Assembly: GCA_018881555.1 (NCBI GenBank)
Contig: JACAXG010000067.1
Span: forward strand, 3,319,635 to 3,383,634
Source: Amblyornis subalaris
Taxonomy: Eukaryota; Chordata; Aves; Passeriformes; Ptilonorhynchidae
Length of the DNA: 64,000 nucleotides
Direction: 5' to 3'
This document shows, piece by piece, positions 39,449 to 53,036 of this stretch; position 1 is the first letter of the stretch, and each line of letters starts with the position of its first letter. The notes below the pieces were generated by a model. That model was not told the origin of the DNA and made no database searches. It worked only from the letters and a program-made list of their open reading frames with translations. The position numbers were made by a program, and so were the translations under genes.

Positions 39449-40847
39449 ATTGTTAACCATGTATAATCTTGACACTGTTACATTCTTACCATATTAATTT
39501 TTTCAGCATCTATTGTAGTGAGTTTCAAGCTGTTTGTCACAGTAGCATCTGTCTCAGATTTCTTTTTCTGGCAAAGAAAGCTCTTCAACAATGAAATAAT
39601 TGTGGTAGCACACTGACCACATCTTGAGTTTGGGCATATGTCCCAAGTAGATCTATTTCAAAAGCAATAAAGCACAACCTAAAATTGAATGGAATAATAT
39701 GTCACTATCTTCTACCATGGAAGGGAACTCCCGGGCAGTTTTTCTTCTCTTCTTGGTGGGAAAGTAACCCTTGAACTCCTTACACATCATGTGATTATTG
39801 CGGTTGTCAGTATAATTGACTTTGTTCCTTGCAAAAAATATAATCTACTGAAAACTAAAACAGTATTGAAAACTCTCCATGTAAAAATATTTTGGGTCAG
39901 GTTTCTATTTCGCNCCAAAATTCTCTTGCAGCTTGAAAACCTCCCTCATCTCAACCCTAACAATTGTGTATTTCTATGAACATTACAATGAAATCAGGTC
40001 AGAAAGGCAAAATATAAAAAAGCCAAGGGAAAAAAAAAGGCAAAAAACCCCCTATCTNGACATTCTTAAAATATGAACTATTTATACTTTTAGTACACCC
40101 AGTTTTTGTTAAGATGTCAACAGAAAGTATTAAGACATTCTGTTCCACAATAAGGATAATCCTAAGGCCCTATTACTTGCATAATTGGAATTTGGAAGTT
40201 TTAATGAACTCTAGTTTGTACAATGCTGTTCATCACAAGTATGGACAAGAACAATTCACAGGGTTATATTCTTTTTTATAATATGCAAAATTAAAAATTA
40301 CTATTCATTTTGACAAAGACTGATGTCTAAAGTGTTCAGTGTCAAAAATTTGAGTAATGACTGGTTTTCTGCAGTTGAACAAAAACTAAAGCTACTTATT
40401 AAACAGAAATTTATTTCTAAAGGCTTTATTTTATTAGCATTCAGCATTAAGGGGTCTGAACAAAAATGGCCTCCTCTGGAGTGCTTAGATCATGTTTTCC
40501 ATGTGGGATTTATACTTCCTTTTGCAGACGCTGATGTGATAGCCATCTGAACTTACACACTTGGAGTTATTTTTAAACACTGCTGTAAGACACCAGAGGT
40601 AGAAACAACTTTGATTTCCAAACCATAGTTTGAAAAGAAACTTTAGAAAATTTAAACCACACAGAAGTCTTTAGACAAAATCTTGCTGCAATAAAAATCA
40701 GATGACTAAGGTTTCAGACAACCACACATTTGCTGATAAAACATAATAAGAAGTGCTAGGGTTCAACAGCATTGCTTTGACTAAAGCAGTTCCTGCAACT
40801 GTAATTGTTTAAATGTTCAGAAGAGCTGGGAGGAAGGCAAGGAATCA

Positions 40848-40937
40848 ACCAAACAAACAAAAAAACCACACACACACAAAAACCGCCAAACAAACAAAAC
40901 ACACACACAAACAAACAAAACACACACACAAACAAAC
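40848..40937 (+). repeat. Compound (CA)n/(CAAA)n simple repeat
   Basis: Alternating CACACACA and AAACAAACAAA blocks form a higher-order period of about 21-22 bases, with two near-identical consecutive copies at about 40889-40931. Minus-strand translation gives a spurious Cys/Phe/Val-rich open frame. A CR1 tail lies about 100 bases to the right. Confidence 0.9.
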
Positions 40938-41043
40938 CCAACAACACAAATGAACCTAACCAGAAAATTATGCACTTTTCACAAGCTGTTTGAAATATTT
41001 CCTAAAATTCACCTTATCTCCCTGGTACGCCTTCACAACCTTT

Positions 41044-41103
41044 AATGCTTGGACTCAGTGACTTTAGAGGCCTTTTCCAGCCTAAATGATTCTGTGATTC
41101 TAC
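41044..41103 (+). mobile_element. CR1 LINE 3' tail fragment
   Basis: A short segment reads as the extreme 3' end of CR1: a 'trivially conserved' GGACTCAGTGACTTTAGAGG motif, then CCTTTTCCAGCCTAAATGAT and the terminal ATTCTGTGATTCT repeats. Only about 60 bases remain, as is common for strongly 5'-truncated copies in birds. It lies about 100 bases after a CA/CAAA-rich simple repeat. Orientation is plus. Confidence 0.85.
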
Positions 41104-41977
41104 TCTCAGCCAACATATCAATAATGTGCTGTCTGAAGAGATTCTCAGCTCAAATTTAATGTTTCTATAACAAGGTTGTATGGTAAAAGGTTTCTACAAA
41201 ATCTCCCAGAAAAATTAAATCTATAAACAACAGTCATTTTTCAGCAGTATCTCACACTTGTATTTCAGAAGTTTGTATTTTAGCTAGGGGTGCACTTTCA
41301 CTTGTACAGATCACTTTAATGTCAGAGGGATTTCCAGATGCTCAGCAATTCACATGCACATGCATAGAATGAGCGTCTTACAATGGGGACTTCAGGGCTT
41401 ACCCAAACACCACCGTGGTTTCTGGCAAAACACAACAGAAACACTCAGAAATCCACACTCTAACCACTGAAGAACAGTTGATTAATGCATTGAATCCGTG
41501 ATAAACATAGGCTCAATAGGGTGATACCTAACCACCTTGTCTACCGTATTAATGACGGTTACTTTTTGATTACATACAGGCCACCGCTTTAGCCTTTACA
41601 CTACATTAAGTGTTGTTTGCCACCTAAACAGAGCTTATTGCAGTACCCGTTTTTAATTACATTTCCCATCCTTGTTCCCTCACTTTTTTTTTAAAAGTAC
41701 AGAAGAGAAGGGCATATGTAAGGGAACAAAACTATATGGAAACTGCCTGGTCAGTTCAAATCCTAACAAAGCCATAGGTAAAACCAATCAAAGAACTGCA
41801 TTTGGGTGTTCCAAAAAAAAGAGTAAGCGTGGCTTAGAGTCTCTGCAAGATTGACATTGTACCAATAAACACATGGTGCTGACTTTGTATTTTCACATAC
41901 TACCTCTGTTCTCTGGTGAATACTTTTGTCAAATGTGAAAAAAAAAAATAATTGCTTACATACTTCACCTGACATAC

Positions 41978-42044
41978 CTGATACTACACTAAGAACTCTG
42001 CTATAGCCGAATGGATAAAAGAAATAGCTTACTGAAACCAACAC
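41978..42044 (-). other. Candidate exon, minus strand
   Basis: On the minus strand a strong acceptor (AACTTTTTTGTTCCAG) precedes 67 bases and a perfect donor (ATCAG/GTATGT). Only one frame is open, reading VLVSVSYFFYPFGYSRVLSV, a hydrophobic stretch like a membrane segment. Splice-site quality is among the best in the window. Its phase does not join to the 48210-48257 candidate, which argues that at least one of them is not coding. Confidence 0.28.
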
Positions 42045-42049
42045 CTGGA

Positions 42050-42720
42050 ACAAAAAAGTTCAAAGCGCTTTGCTACAGCAGACACATTTAGAAACACCAA
42101 TAAATTCAATTTCATTAGAAAGCAGACAGTAGGCTGCAGTTATACATTTCAGTTTCTGAACCTTGAAATCTCTCCTTCCCACAGAACGATGCTGCTTCAA
42201 AGCCTTCCAATCTGGAAATTAAAGCACCAGAGTAACTGCTACAGGAGGGGCTGCCCAACTGCTCCAAATGAGTCAGCGTGCCCAGCACCTTGGGCTGTCT
42301 GATGCGAGGCCGGCAGCTGAACAGATTGGGCTGTGTGTGTCCCTGTCCCCGCATGCACAGAAGCCATCTGGAAAGAAACAGCTCAATCATGAAAGAGTAA
42401 AGCTAACGAGGAAAACTGCAGCTTCCTGATCAAAAAAAATCCAACCCAAAAAAACCCCCCAGCCTCCCCCCGAAAAAGGAGATACTTGCTTAACTCCTTA
42501 CTACTCCTGTTTTAAGACTCACAAAAGATGAGGGCTTTTCTTTATCTCCTTCTGTAAGTATCCTTTTTAACTATATTAAAATCATCACTATGGGAAATGA
42601 CGAGTCAGACAGGAGAGGCAAGGGCTAGTATATCGTTCATCTGCTGCTGACGCCTCAGCGTGAGGCACCGCAGGCCCAGCAGCCATGCGGCCCAGCAAGT
42701 TTCACTGAAGGCTGCTGTCA
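42050..42720. other. GC-richer intronic segment of unknown function
   Basis: The stretches 42120-42370 and 42600-42710 are GC-richer with CpGs. Near 42651 the sequence TGCTGACGCCTCAGCGTGAG contains MAF/AP-1-like half-sites (TGCTGAC, TCAGC) and a short inverted repeat (GCCTCA/TGAGGC). It may be a regulatory element or an unrecognised old repeat. Confidence 0.3.
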
Positions 42721-44934
42721 GGTCAGTTCAGACCTTTCAACTGGATGCTTAAATACAACGAAATTTAAGGCCACAGCACTCTCCGTAACACTAAAGAGAA
42801 ACAGCAGCTGGAGACAAGATGTTAAACAAATTCGGTACATCATCTGGGATTCCACTTTGACCACCTTCCAGAAGCACAGGCCAGTGACAAGCCACACTAA
42901 CAATGTGCTATTTAGTTTGGCCAACTTCATGGCAACTCCAAGCCAGCCTGTGCCCCAGCACGTGCCCAGGCTCCAGCTCTACCAGCAGCAGCTATTGAGA
43001 ATCAACCTCAGCTGCTCTGAAGTTTGTGACTTCACCTTTAACGAGCCTAATTAATTTACTTTCAAGGTAGCCTGACTCCAGATTGCACTGTGTTTTCCAA
43101 ATGTTTTCCACAAAGCTAGGGGGAAGAGACGCCCACTCCCTATGAGCCTCAACACAATCCTGGGGTATTCCTCCAGTTCAGATGCTATTTAGCACCAATC
43201 CCTACCAAGGGGAAAGACCCACTGCCTGCTCGCAGGAGGGCCTGGGGAAAAAAGCCAAAAGGGAAAATACTGCAGAGCAAAATATTCCGACTGAAAACTG
43301 AACCAGGATTTCACTACCAAAAACAGTCCTCAGATTAAGGATTATAACTCCTAAAAGTTGGGGGGTTTTAAACATCTTTTTTAACATGAAGTAATATAGA
43401 AATAGAGATCACTACCCTCATTAAAAGGTGCTTTTATTTCTTTATTCAATCCCTCAGTCTTCTAACATAAATTTTCCTCTGCCACTGACAACCTTTACAT
43501 TACTTATACAATGGCCAAACTATAATTGGCCTCTTTCACATGGGTGAATATCAACATATGGGGGGGAAATAGGGCAAGGAGAGAATGCAGATAAGTGACA
43601 ATTTCCACATTTGCAGAGAAAACAGTTGTACTCTGACAGCGTGACAGGTTTTAGACATACTATTCTGCAATTATACATAGTTGACGTCTAACTTATAAAG
43701 GTTCATTTAGCTATAAAAACGTCATGTTTAGCTGCTGAAAGGAGGCTGGAACAGAATGATAAATTCTCATGATCTATGTCAACAAGACAACCATTTTGCT
43801 GCGATATAATTTTTCAAAGAACTAGATTTTTCTTTCTAGACCATTCTAATTTAACCTTACTTTAGGTCTAACACAAAGATACAATTGCTACTGCACACAG
43901 TACTATGAAACCAGAGGCCAATTCCCAAGTTTTAAAGCCAGAAATTGCATAAGCTTAAAATATACATCCTACTTTACTCTTCACATTGCCAGCTTCTGTT
44001 TTAGCCTAATATAGCACATTTTATTCCCTTCTTTTTACCACAGCAATTCATTGAAAAAAACCCCCAAACATTTATATCCTGAAGTTTTACCATCACGGTA
44101 TATTCCCACATAAAGAGATGTGATGCCATGAATTAAAGAGGGTCACGCACTACTAGGATGTTCTGGTTCACAGCTGGGAAAGGATCATCTGAGCAGATTT
44201 CTACATATAAACTACACAAAGTTATTTTAAATAGATCTTGCACTACAGCTCAGAAAATTTGATTTCATCTCACTCACAAGCTACACCAAAACTATAGACC
44301 TTCAATTAGGTTAACGAGGAAGGGATGGGTCAGGTATGTGCAGGAAGGCAAGCAAGGAAGAACCAAGTTAACCCCTAAAACCACTGTGCTCATTCAGGTG
44401 CAAAACCTACTGCAGGTTCAGAGAGGGAAAACACACACTAGCAATGCCTCAGCTGCCACTTTTCTTCCTTTCACCAAGAACTCTGCTGACCAGATGACCA
44501 AAGGAGAGGCAATTCTCACACTTTTCCAAGTGTGCTACCACTGGTGCAGACTCGACTAGTTCCCTGCACACCTCAAGCAAGATCCAAAGCCTGGTGGAGC
44601 CAGTATCACTCTCCATATCAGCTTTAATATTCAGGTTTCAGAAAACATCGTTTCTCTTAACTGTTGTGATTCACAGTAATATGTTTCCTCCCATGCAAGC
44701 CCACTTTCGTCAGCACAGACTGGACAAGTTTGACTTCAAACTGCCCATAACTACAAGTAAAATATTGTCACTCCCAATACATAGGACTTTTATTTACAAC
44801 TTTACTGACAAGGTATCAATCTTTCTGAGGAGCTGATAGTAAAGTTTTCATTACTATTAAGGTCTCTAAGTTTATTCTTTGTGCTTCTTTTGCACTGCAA
44901 GATTCTGCAGAAAGACACACTGTGATTAGCTGCA

Positions 44935-45010
44935 TTAACTTGGAACCAGAAAACCTGGGTTCACTTCTCAGCATTGCCACAGGCTCCCCATAAGGCCTTA
45001 GACACATCAC
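44935..45010 (+). mobile_element. MIR-like SINE fragment (5' half)
   Basis: GGAACCAGAAAACCTGGGTT, then CACTTCTCAGCATTGCCACA and GGCCTTAGACACATCACTCA follow the 5' half of the MIR consensus (gagccagact-gcctgggttc ... ctctgccac ... gaccttgggcaagtcac). The expected downstream core appears only about 230 bases later (CCCCATCTGTCATATGGGAT near 45256-45275), so the element may be split by other sequence. Confidence 0.5.
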
Positions 45011-45109
45011 TCAGGATTCAAGTGTCCCATGTCAGGTGTCTAGAAATTGGCTGGTTAAGTCCCATTTAGTTATCCCAGACTTCTTACAGTCGCTGGAAAG
45101 GAACAGATA

Positions 45110-45156
45110 GCTCCAGAGAGCAGTCCATTTCACCTCCAGACAGCAGTCCATCTGAC
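45110..45156 (+). repeat. Diverged 23-bp tandem duplication
   Basis: CTCCAGAGAGCAGTCCATTT followed by CAC and then CTCCAGACAGCAGTCCATCT followed by GAC are two adjacent copies differing at a few positions. Confidence 0.8.
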
Positions 45157-46232
45157 ACCAAGACAGCTGCGTAAGGTAGGTCAAATGAATCACCTTCTGA
45201 AGGTATTTAAACTTAAATGAGATGAATCCTATCCTTAATCTCCCTCTGCCATTGATCCCCATCTGTCATATGGGATTTATGTTTCAACACATCAATAGGA
45301 CACTACTTTGATTGGCTCCTATGTAATATAAATGACTGTCTGATGTGTACAGACTTGTACGTTTCACAAAAAGCTAATCCTAAGATCTTTACCTGAAATC
45401 TTCATGTCTACCTTCAAGACAGGCTATCTGGGCAGCTGTGGTTTTGGCTTTGTATCTGTTTTGCCCATTTATGCTATCACATATCAAGAGTAGTACTAGG
45501 TGTTCTCCTGTATCAGCCTCTCATTGAGAGGAGGAGCGGAAATCTCCAACAACTACATCAACCTCTGGACAGATAAACAGGCTTCTGAATTGGGGAAGCT
45601 GCTGTAGCAGAACTTTGCTAATTCCTTTATCATAGAAACTGCTTTCTGGTATGAGGTAGCTAGTCTCTTAAGTATTACTGGAGCTGAAACTAGTTTATCT
45701 CCTTTATGTCAGATAGATTCCCTCCTGGCCACAGAAGGCTAAAATCCAGGCCCTTTGTACCATCCCACCTGTAAATAATTCAAATCCCTGTCGTGAGCAT
45801 GGTATTACACACAAAATAGCTTTCTTCGGTAGCAAGTCAAACAGCTTACCCAGTTTTCAACTGGAAAATAGCAAATCATGATTACTGGGGAACATGAAAC
45901 TTTTTTCTATTTAAAACTGAAAAATTCATAACTTATGCCAGGATGAAGGTAAAGAGGTTTTAAAGAGTAACTCCACATAGTTTATAATTAGAGCTCTAAA
46001 CTGGATGTCCAAGTCCCCTAGTATGAACAGTACAGCCTTAATGACCGGCAAAATATACTTATATCTGGCAGAATGCCTAACAGACAAGTGTTCACATTTG
46101 CAAGTATGAAGTTTCCATGATACAATTTAAATCCCATTGAAGGAGAGGGTTGATATGGTTACAGCAATGAGTTGTTTATTGATCTCTGGGGGCCTTAAAT
46201 GATGGCACTTTTCCCAACATTTGGGCTAATTA

Positions 46233-46247
46233 TTTTTTTTTTTTTTT
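46233..46247 (+). repeat. Poly(T) run
   Basis: Fifteen consecutive T residues immediately left of an ancient repeat fragment. It could be the A tail of a minus-strand retroposed sequence, but none is recognisable on its right. Confidence 0.85.
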
Positions 46248-46261
46248 GCACAACAGTCCAC

Positions 46262-46380
46262 GTCTCCAGTCAAAGATCTGGATCCTATTATGTCAGGCAC
46301 AGTATAAACACATTACAAGATATGTCAGGCCCTGTTCTAAAGAGACTGCAGAGCAAACACTGCTCCTCGCAAACATGAAG
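46262..46380 (+). mobile_element. Ancient amniote interspersed repeat fragment
   Basis: The order 'GATCCTATTATGTCAGGCAC - AGTATAAACACATTACAAGA - CAGGCCCTGTTCTAAAGAG' resembles a widespread old amniote repeat with the pattern 'cccattgtgctaggcgctgtacaaacac...cagtccctgccccaaagagc'. It follows directly on a T15 run at 46233-46247. The family name cannot be settled without a repeat library. Confidence 0.5.
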
Positions 46381-46506
46381 CAGCTCTTGATGAAACAGCT
46401 GTCGCCGGTTGCAACCCACATTTGGAATTCACTGTGTTAACAGAGCATGTGGAGAGGAGAGCCATCACCCCCACGACCTTTTCCTTTATTCCATACATAT
46501 AAATTT

Positions 46507-46523
46507 AAAAAAAAAAAAAAAAA
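46507..46523 (+). repeat. Poly(A) run
   Basis: Seventeen consecutive A residues. A T15 run lies 260 bases to the left at 46233-46247, and an ancient repeat fragment lies between the two. Confidence 0.85.
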
Positions 46524-48209
46524 GGAGAAGCGTGGCCACCACACATTAGGATGTTTGCTTTTGATTTTTCCCATGTGTCTAGGCAAGCAAGCAGCCTACA
46601 AAAACTGAACAGGTAAACAGGTTTAAAAGCCTAACTTGCTATTCAAAGTGACAGTGATAATAACTGCCTTTTTATGTAGTCTTCAAACACAACCATAAGT
46701 GCTTTGAAGGGGAAAAAAATAAATCTGTATTTCTGGGACATAAGTCAGCTCATCTAAAAAATATATGATTCACTAGAAATACGTTAACAAGAATTCTGGT
46801 CTAAGTGAGCCAGAATTGGAAGCACAATATTAGATCAAATCCAATGGAAAAAGCAATGTGGCCTGAAGCAGTTGTTTTGTAACAGGAAACAAAATTATAG
46901 CACACGTTCATTTCATCTCTGTGCCTTATCTAGGGGAAAAACTCACACGTATTTACTACTATTAAAACTGATAGCAACTGCACATGCTGTGACTGTATCC
47001 ACATTTACAAGGGTGCTGGCTTGTACAGTAAACATGCTTACTGCATGTTAGTCTTAGACACTAACTTGCTGAAACCAGGCAGCGTAAGATTTAGCTCTAT
47101 CTCTGCTAGGCAGTGTTTGTGTAGGTTATCATCTTTATCTCTACACCAACAGGTATAGAATGTTTGACCATCACAGAACAATGTAGAGCCCCTTCACTCG
47201 CACACCTCACTCCTAAGCCCATTACCTTTAGTTCCTCCTAATCTTGCTACACGTAACTACAGGAAACTCATACAGCCAATAATAATGGGACAACAGCTTC
47301 AAACTACAACTCTACTAACCACAATCAATAAACTTGCTGATGGTCTTCAGGAGTGGTAAAGTTTCAGTACATTCCCCTAGGCTTTTTTTTATCAGTACTA
47401 CAGCTTAAGATAAACACTAAACACAGTTCTACACTATTTACTATACATCTCTTAAACTTTGTACCTAGAATTTATTCAATACAATTACCTCCAAGACTGA
47501 TAGAAGCAACAACCTTTAAGTATCTTAACAGCACTTCAGCTATAAGTAGGACAGGCTGAGCTAATATTTTTCACAGTTGGAGGATAAATCCCTATATTAC
47601 TTCATCAGCATAACCACTAAGGTATTTGGAATGATCAATACATTTATCCCAAAAGGACCCATGAAACAGCCAGTATTTGGCCTACCGGAAGACAAAATCT
47701 TAAACAATTTGTTAACTATAACAATCTGAACAGGTCTTCAGCTAGGTTCAGTACTCACTACATCCACCTATGACCTTTTGTCCACCTTGAGTTCCTCCTT
47801 TCAAATTTACAAGTTCACCTACTTTAAACATCTAAAGCCAACACTGCAAACTAAGCCAAGAGGTTGGATTTTTACCTCCCCGGTAAAGATTATTTTTCCT
47901 CATCACAGAAAGAATCAAAGAACAGTGTGGAAGAAGGCACAGTGACACCACAGACTAGGGAATGCCTGGTGTTAAACACTTCCAGCAAGTAATTTAGCTT
48001 TATTCTGTGAAATCAGTTAACACCACTGAATTCATACATTGTTTTAAAAGTAGCTGAAGTGCAGAGACATTTTAAGAGCCAAATTTCAACACAAAGCAAA
48101 TTAAATGCTCCCAGTTTCATTTTAATACTAAAAGGAAACTCATAAAAGCTATAACTAGAGTAATATTGATATGTTCTATTAATATTGTGCCAATTGGTTT
48201 TCCTCTCAC

Positions 48210-48257
48210 CTATATGCATTACATATATTTCGGAATTCCATTGATGGGTACAGATAC
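48210..48257 (-). other. Candidate 48-bp exon, minus strand
   Basis: On the minus strand a long pyrimidine tract with a clean AG (CCTTTTTCTGCCTTTCCAG) leads into 48 bases ending CATATAG before GTGAGAGG. Two frames are open; one reads YLYPSMEFRNICNAY. The length is a multiple of three. Such a short exon gives no homology clue. It is a plausible small exon of the presumed minus-strand unit, or a pseudo-exon. Confidence 0.28.
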
Positions 48258-51200
48258 CTGGAAAGGCAGAAAAAGGTTTTAGCTTTTGGGATTCATTTGA
48301 ATTCTTCAATCGCAGTGTAGACAGTCCCTACTATGCCTGCAAAAGACTGGTTCATCACCGTTAATGGACATTTGGCTGGTTTTTGCTTTAGAATCTAATT
48401 GACACTACATGGATAAGCAGTGCTCAGTTCAAAAATCCGAGCTCTAGCAGCTTGATATAGAGATAAAATATTCATTACTATTATTCTTCTCCTAAAATGC
48501 TGATTTCCATAGTGAGTTTTATGCCTTGCACACCTATAACACAAAACTTTCATCAATATTTATAAAGAATAATTGTTTCTGATAAACAACTCACAATTAT
48601 TAGCTAGTGTATGATATATAAAGCTAATATTTGCATATCAATTATTAAAATAAGCCCATGTCATTACTAAAAACAGACATATATTTTGAAAATGACAAAT
48701 GCAAGAAAAAAACTCCAGCATGTGACTTTGTGGTTTTGTCCCAGATAATTTTACTTCNATTTTTCACTTTCGGCATATTTTCAGTAAGCTAAAAAAAAAG
48801 TAGTAAATACATATTAATGAAAAAACGCAAACATATAAATCGTATTACATAGTATTTACAAAAATAAAGCAAATATACAAGATAAGAGCAACAAAGGCCT
48901 TACACAGCTATAGCACATCATGGAGAAGCAAGTGACCTCTGTCAAGGTCACATGGATATTGCCTGGTGTTTCTCTGCTCTAACTAGCAGCTGAATAAGCT
49001 AACAAAGTATGGAAAACCAAAGACGATGAGCAAGTGCAAGGTAACTGCTTGTTATTAGTTTATGAAAAACAACTACGAAGAAATGAAAACTGTCAAAAAG
49101 ACAAAGGCATTCGTTGTCAGACTTTTCATAAGGAAATATTAGTATGTCCCAGATACAGTTATCAAATGCAACAGTGTAACAGACACATATTTAGCTAATC
49201 ATTAGGGCTGTTACAAAATATGTAAACTTTCATTTCAGGATACAGAAATCCTGCAATTCCACCAATATTCCACTTGCAGTCAAAAATGTGTTCACCTTCC
49301 AACCTTTAGCTGGACTACTCAAGGACATCTCTTTGTCAATTCAGTGGGAGGACACTCTCAAAGGTATCCCTCTCATCATAGACACCTGCAGTTTTACCAA
49401 TGCCACCAATTAACCATCCATAGCCTGACACACGGGAAGAGGACATGGAAAATGCTCACCAAGATAAGTTTATCCCAGTGCAAAAGAGAATCATGACAGG
49501 GTTCCCTGGCTCAGACGCCAGGCACAAGGATTGCCATCTGCACAGCCAGTTCCAGAATGGGTTTGACAGAATACCATCCTTCTGGTATCATCTCACTGAT
49601 GGGCATCTGGAAATTAAGGCCTATTTACACAAATCCAGGCCATAACAATGAGGCACAGGGCATTGGCCCTCCCGCATCTTAAAGAGTAACACGCATTCTC
49701 TTTTTAAGTGAAGTACCTACTAATAAGCACAATTTACAGTTTTAGGACAAATCAGAGAAACAAAATAAATGGAAAGAAGAGTTATCGGCTCCAAGGGGCT
49801 TTAAATCAGGTCTCAAAGATGAAAAGCAGTTAGACAAATAAACAAAAATTTCTTGTCAGTAAAAATGGACAAAATAGGATTATAACATACAAGGGCAGCT
49901 TAAGGGAAGTTCAGACAGAACCTCTTCACACTACGCAACATGTCACATCTTTTACAACAAATGCTGTTTAATCCAAGAGACACAATAGGAGTTAATAGCA
50001 GCAAGTTCAATGGGTTGGTGGTTTTCAGGTCAAAAGGACAGGCAATTACCTACTACATTCTCCTGGATTTACACAAATCAGAAATCCAGCAATTTCAACA
50101 TCAAATCTAGAACTTGTACCTGGTCTAGTTAAAAGGAAAGAAAATGCCGATCTACAGACTTCAAGTCTGCTCAGTAAGGTGGTTCACACACTTGCTACTC
50201 TGATGGACAAAACACTGATACCTCATTTCTAGTCTGGGCTCTCATAGTGTGTGTGCCCAGCCAGGCTGCTGTGTGAACTTCTACGTATCAGGTCACAACT
50301 TAATACCAGCATTTTCATCACGTGGACATCGAGGAACCTTTCAGCATATCCAGCTTTCCAAAGAGAATAGTAAGCTTTTAGGAGTCCCTTTAAGAAACAG
50401 ATTGGACACATCTCAAATGACACAACTCAAGTCCCTCCTCTACACTGATTCTACTCACCTAGCATCCTTTTTGACTTAGGCACCTTTCCTACTCTCAACA
50501 CTTCAGTGTTTACAGCTGCATACAGCTTCTTTGCTCTTTAAAATACGGGCAAGTGATGTTCCCTGGATGTAATCCCCAATTCTTCTCAGAACTAATTTTT
50601 AGGGAGGACTCAATTTTTTTTTTTACTGGAAGTAGGCAAAAGTATTATAGTGCACTTTGTTAAAACATATTCAGATGCTGTAGGATGAGAAACCAAATGA
50701 AATCAGTCTATAATAGCACTTTTTCCAACTTTATTAAAATTGGCACAAAAAACCCAGAAGTATTCTCATGAATATGGATTTTGCATTTTATTCCAAATCA
50801 TTGTCAAAGGTAATGAAAAGAGTTGGAATAATGGAGATAGCAATTCCCCATACACTATCTGTTCTGCAATTGATTACATCAAAAAAAAAAATCTGTTCAC
50901 ACAGACAATGGTGCTGTTCTACAGTATTATTTTTACAATTAGAACATCACCCTGAAATAAATCAAATGCCTTACTGAATTCAAAACAAAGCTTACAATTT
51001 CAACAAGAAATACAAAGAATCCTTTTTAATGAAGAAAAAAAGTTGCAAGAGTATTTTGATTGGGATGTATTACACTATCATTCTTTAACCCTCAACTATT
51101 CACCAACATATTATATCTTCTATCAACACATCATACCACTAAGTTTTCCTTAAGTTATCACATTTGGCCTTTAAAAAAATAAAAAATACCACCCCCCACC

Positions 51201-53036
51201 TGTATTGTCACATATTTTAAGAATTCCTCCCAACTGTAATACTTGATTACAGAAATAAATTATTATAAATAAATGCTGTCCATAGCTTCAGAAAGAAGTA
51301 AAAAAATACAAACAACAAAAACAAACCCTAACAAAAAAACCCAAAACACCCTACATGCTAAAGGTGACCATTAAGTGTTCCAAATAAGAGTTAGATCTAG
51401 TGCCCATCTGTATGCAGACACATTTTCTAGGAAAAGCATGACTGGTAGGGACAGCATCCTGAACCAGATAAACCATTTGTCAAGGAATCTTTATTTCCAC
51501 CGTGCTTTGCACAAAAGCACTCCGATTATTTTCAACTGCACTATCTACAGAGTTATTCAAATACATGGACATGAGAGTTCAAGGGTAAACTCATGTCTCT
51601 GAGCCCAAGCCGGGCAATGGTTACCAGCTTTCCCATTTTGCAGTTGCTACAGTGATTTTTCAACCACGTGATTACAGAAAAACAATACTCTTAAGATAAA
51701 GGTACAAAGCAGAACTTGTAAGCAGGTTTTTAATCAATTCATTAAACCATCACTGAGCAGCTTTGAGGCACTGTACTACCTAGACACTACAGCCATGGCT
51801 ACATTTTATTAAAGCTACTACATTACATTTGGGCATAAATCCTGAATAGTGCCCAGGAAACTTACAGGCAGCATCATTAAAATAACCAAATTGGTTTTAG
51901 CCACTCGTAAATAAAATTTTATTTTCCTGAAATTTTTTATTACTATAATAATTCAGAGCTGATTAATTATATGGATAGCTTCTCTGACTTTTTTTTTAAT
52001 TTGTAAATCTTCTCCTTTTAGAAAATCTTATAAATATTAGAAGCTCATCAGATAACTTTGCACTCGAGACATTCTAGATTTATTTCATGTTCCGATACAC
52101 TTCTCCAAGCATATTTAGGGATGGCTAGAATAGAGAAGTGGCATCTTGAGTTTGCAATTCTCTGAGAATTTAAAAGATGGCAACACCACTCCCTCTAGTA
52201 TGGAGAGGGAGAAGTGTTCAGTGCCTGCTGTTTCAGGGAAATACCTCCAGACTGGCAGTGATAAGAAAACAAGTTAAGAAAAATGGTCAGCTCTCTCATA
52301 ACCCATTCATGTGCTCCTCCTTTAGCCACCTGGGGAAAACAATAGAAAAGCCAGGCTCTAAAACATACTGATTAGACATTTGTCGAAAGTAGTACTTAAG
52401 GAGATGTTCTTATTACAGTTCCTATCCNGTTTTTAGTCATTACAGGACTCGGGGAAAAAAAAAATTAGTATAATAAAATATTTTTACTTTTTTTTTTTAG
52501 ATTTAAACAAGAAAACTTTTTCCACATGCTGCTTGCACAAATCGCTCAGCTAGTCCATGTAGTCCCTGAAAGAGATTGCCTGTGGCCTGCTCTTAGCCTC
52601 TCACCAGAAGAAATCATGAAAAACCCTTTTCAGTTGTCCTCCTCCTAATGCATTCTGCTTTGGTATTTGGTATTTCTGTAAAAGATGTAACAGTATAACC
52701 ACCACTTCCTAATCCCATCTTTTACTGGAGGTATTAAGGAGGAGTAAAGCCTACTCTAGCAAAGATGACATTTGTACATAACGATCCTGAAAATATTTGT
52801 TAACCTAACACTTCGTNTATTTAGTCTGGCAAATGCTTTTATTTTAACCTCAAGTATCTTTAGTAAATGTCAGCAGTAAACACAAATTGATAGTTCACTC
52901 CCTTATCTGTATTTCTAATTAAGGTTCTTCCTCGATACAGAGTTAAGTTTAAAACAAACATTCTATAGAGAAATAAAGTAAAATCAAATGATGAAGTATT
53001 TCTCTTTGTGAAACTGCACATTTATATGGGCATCAC

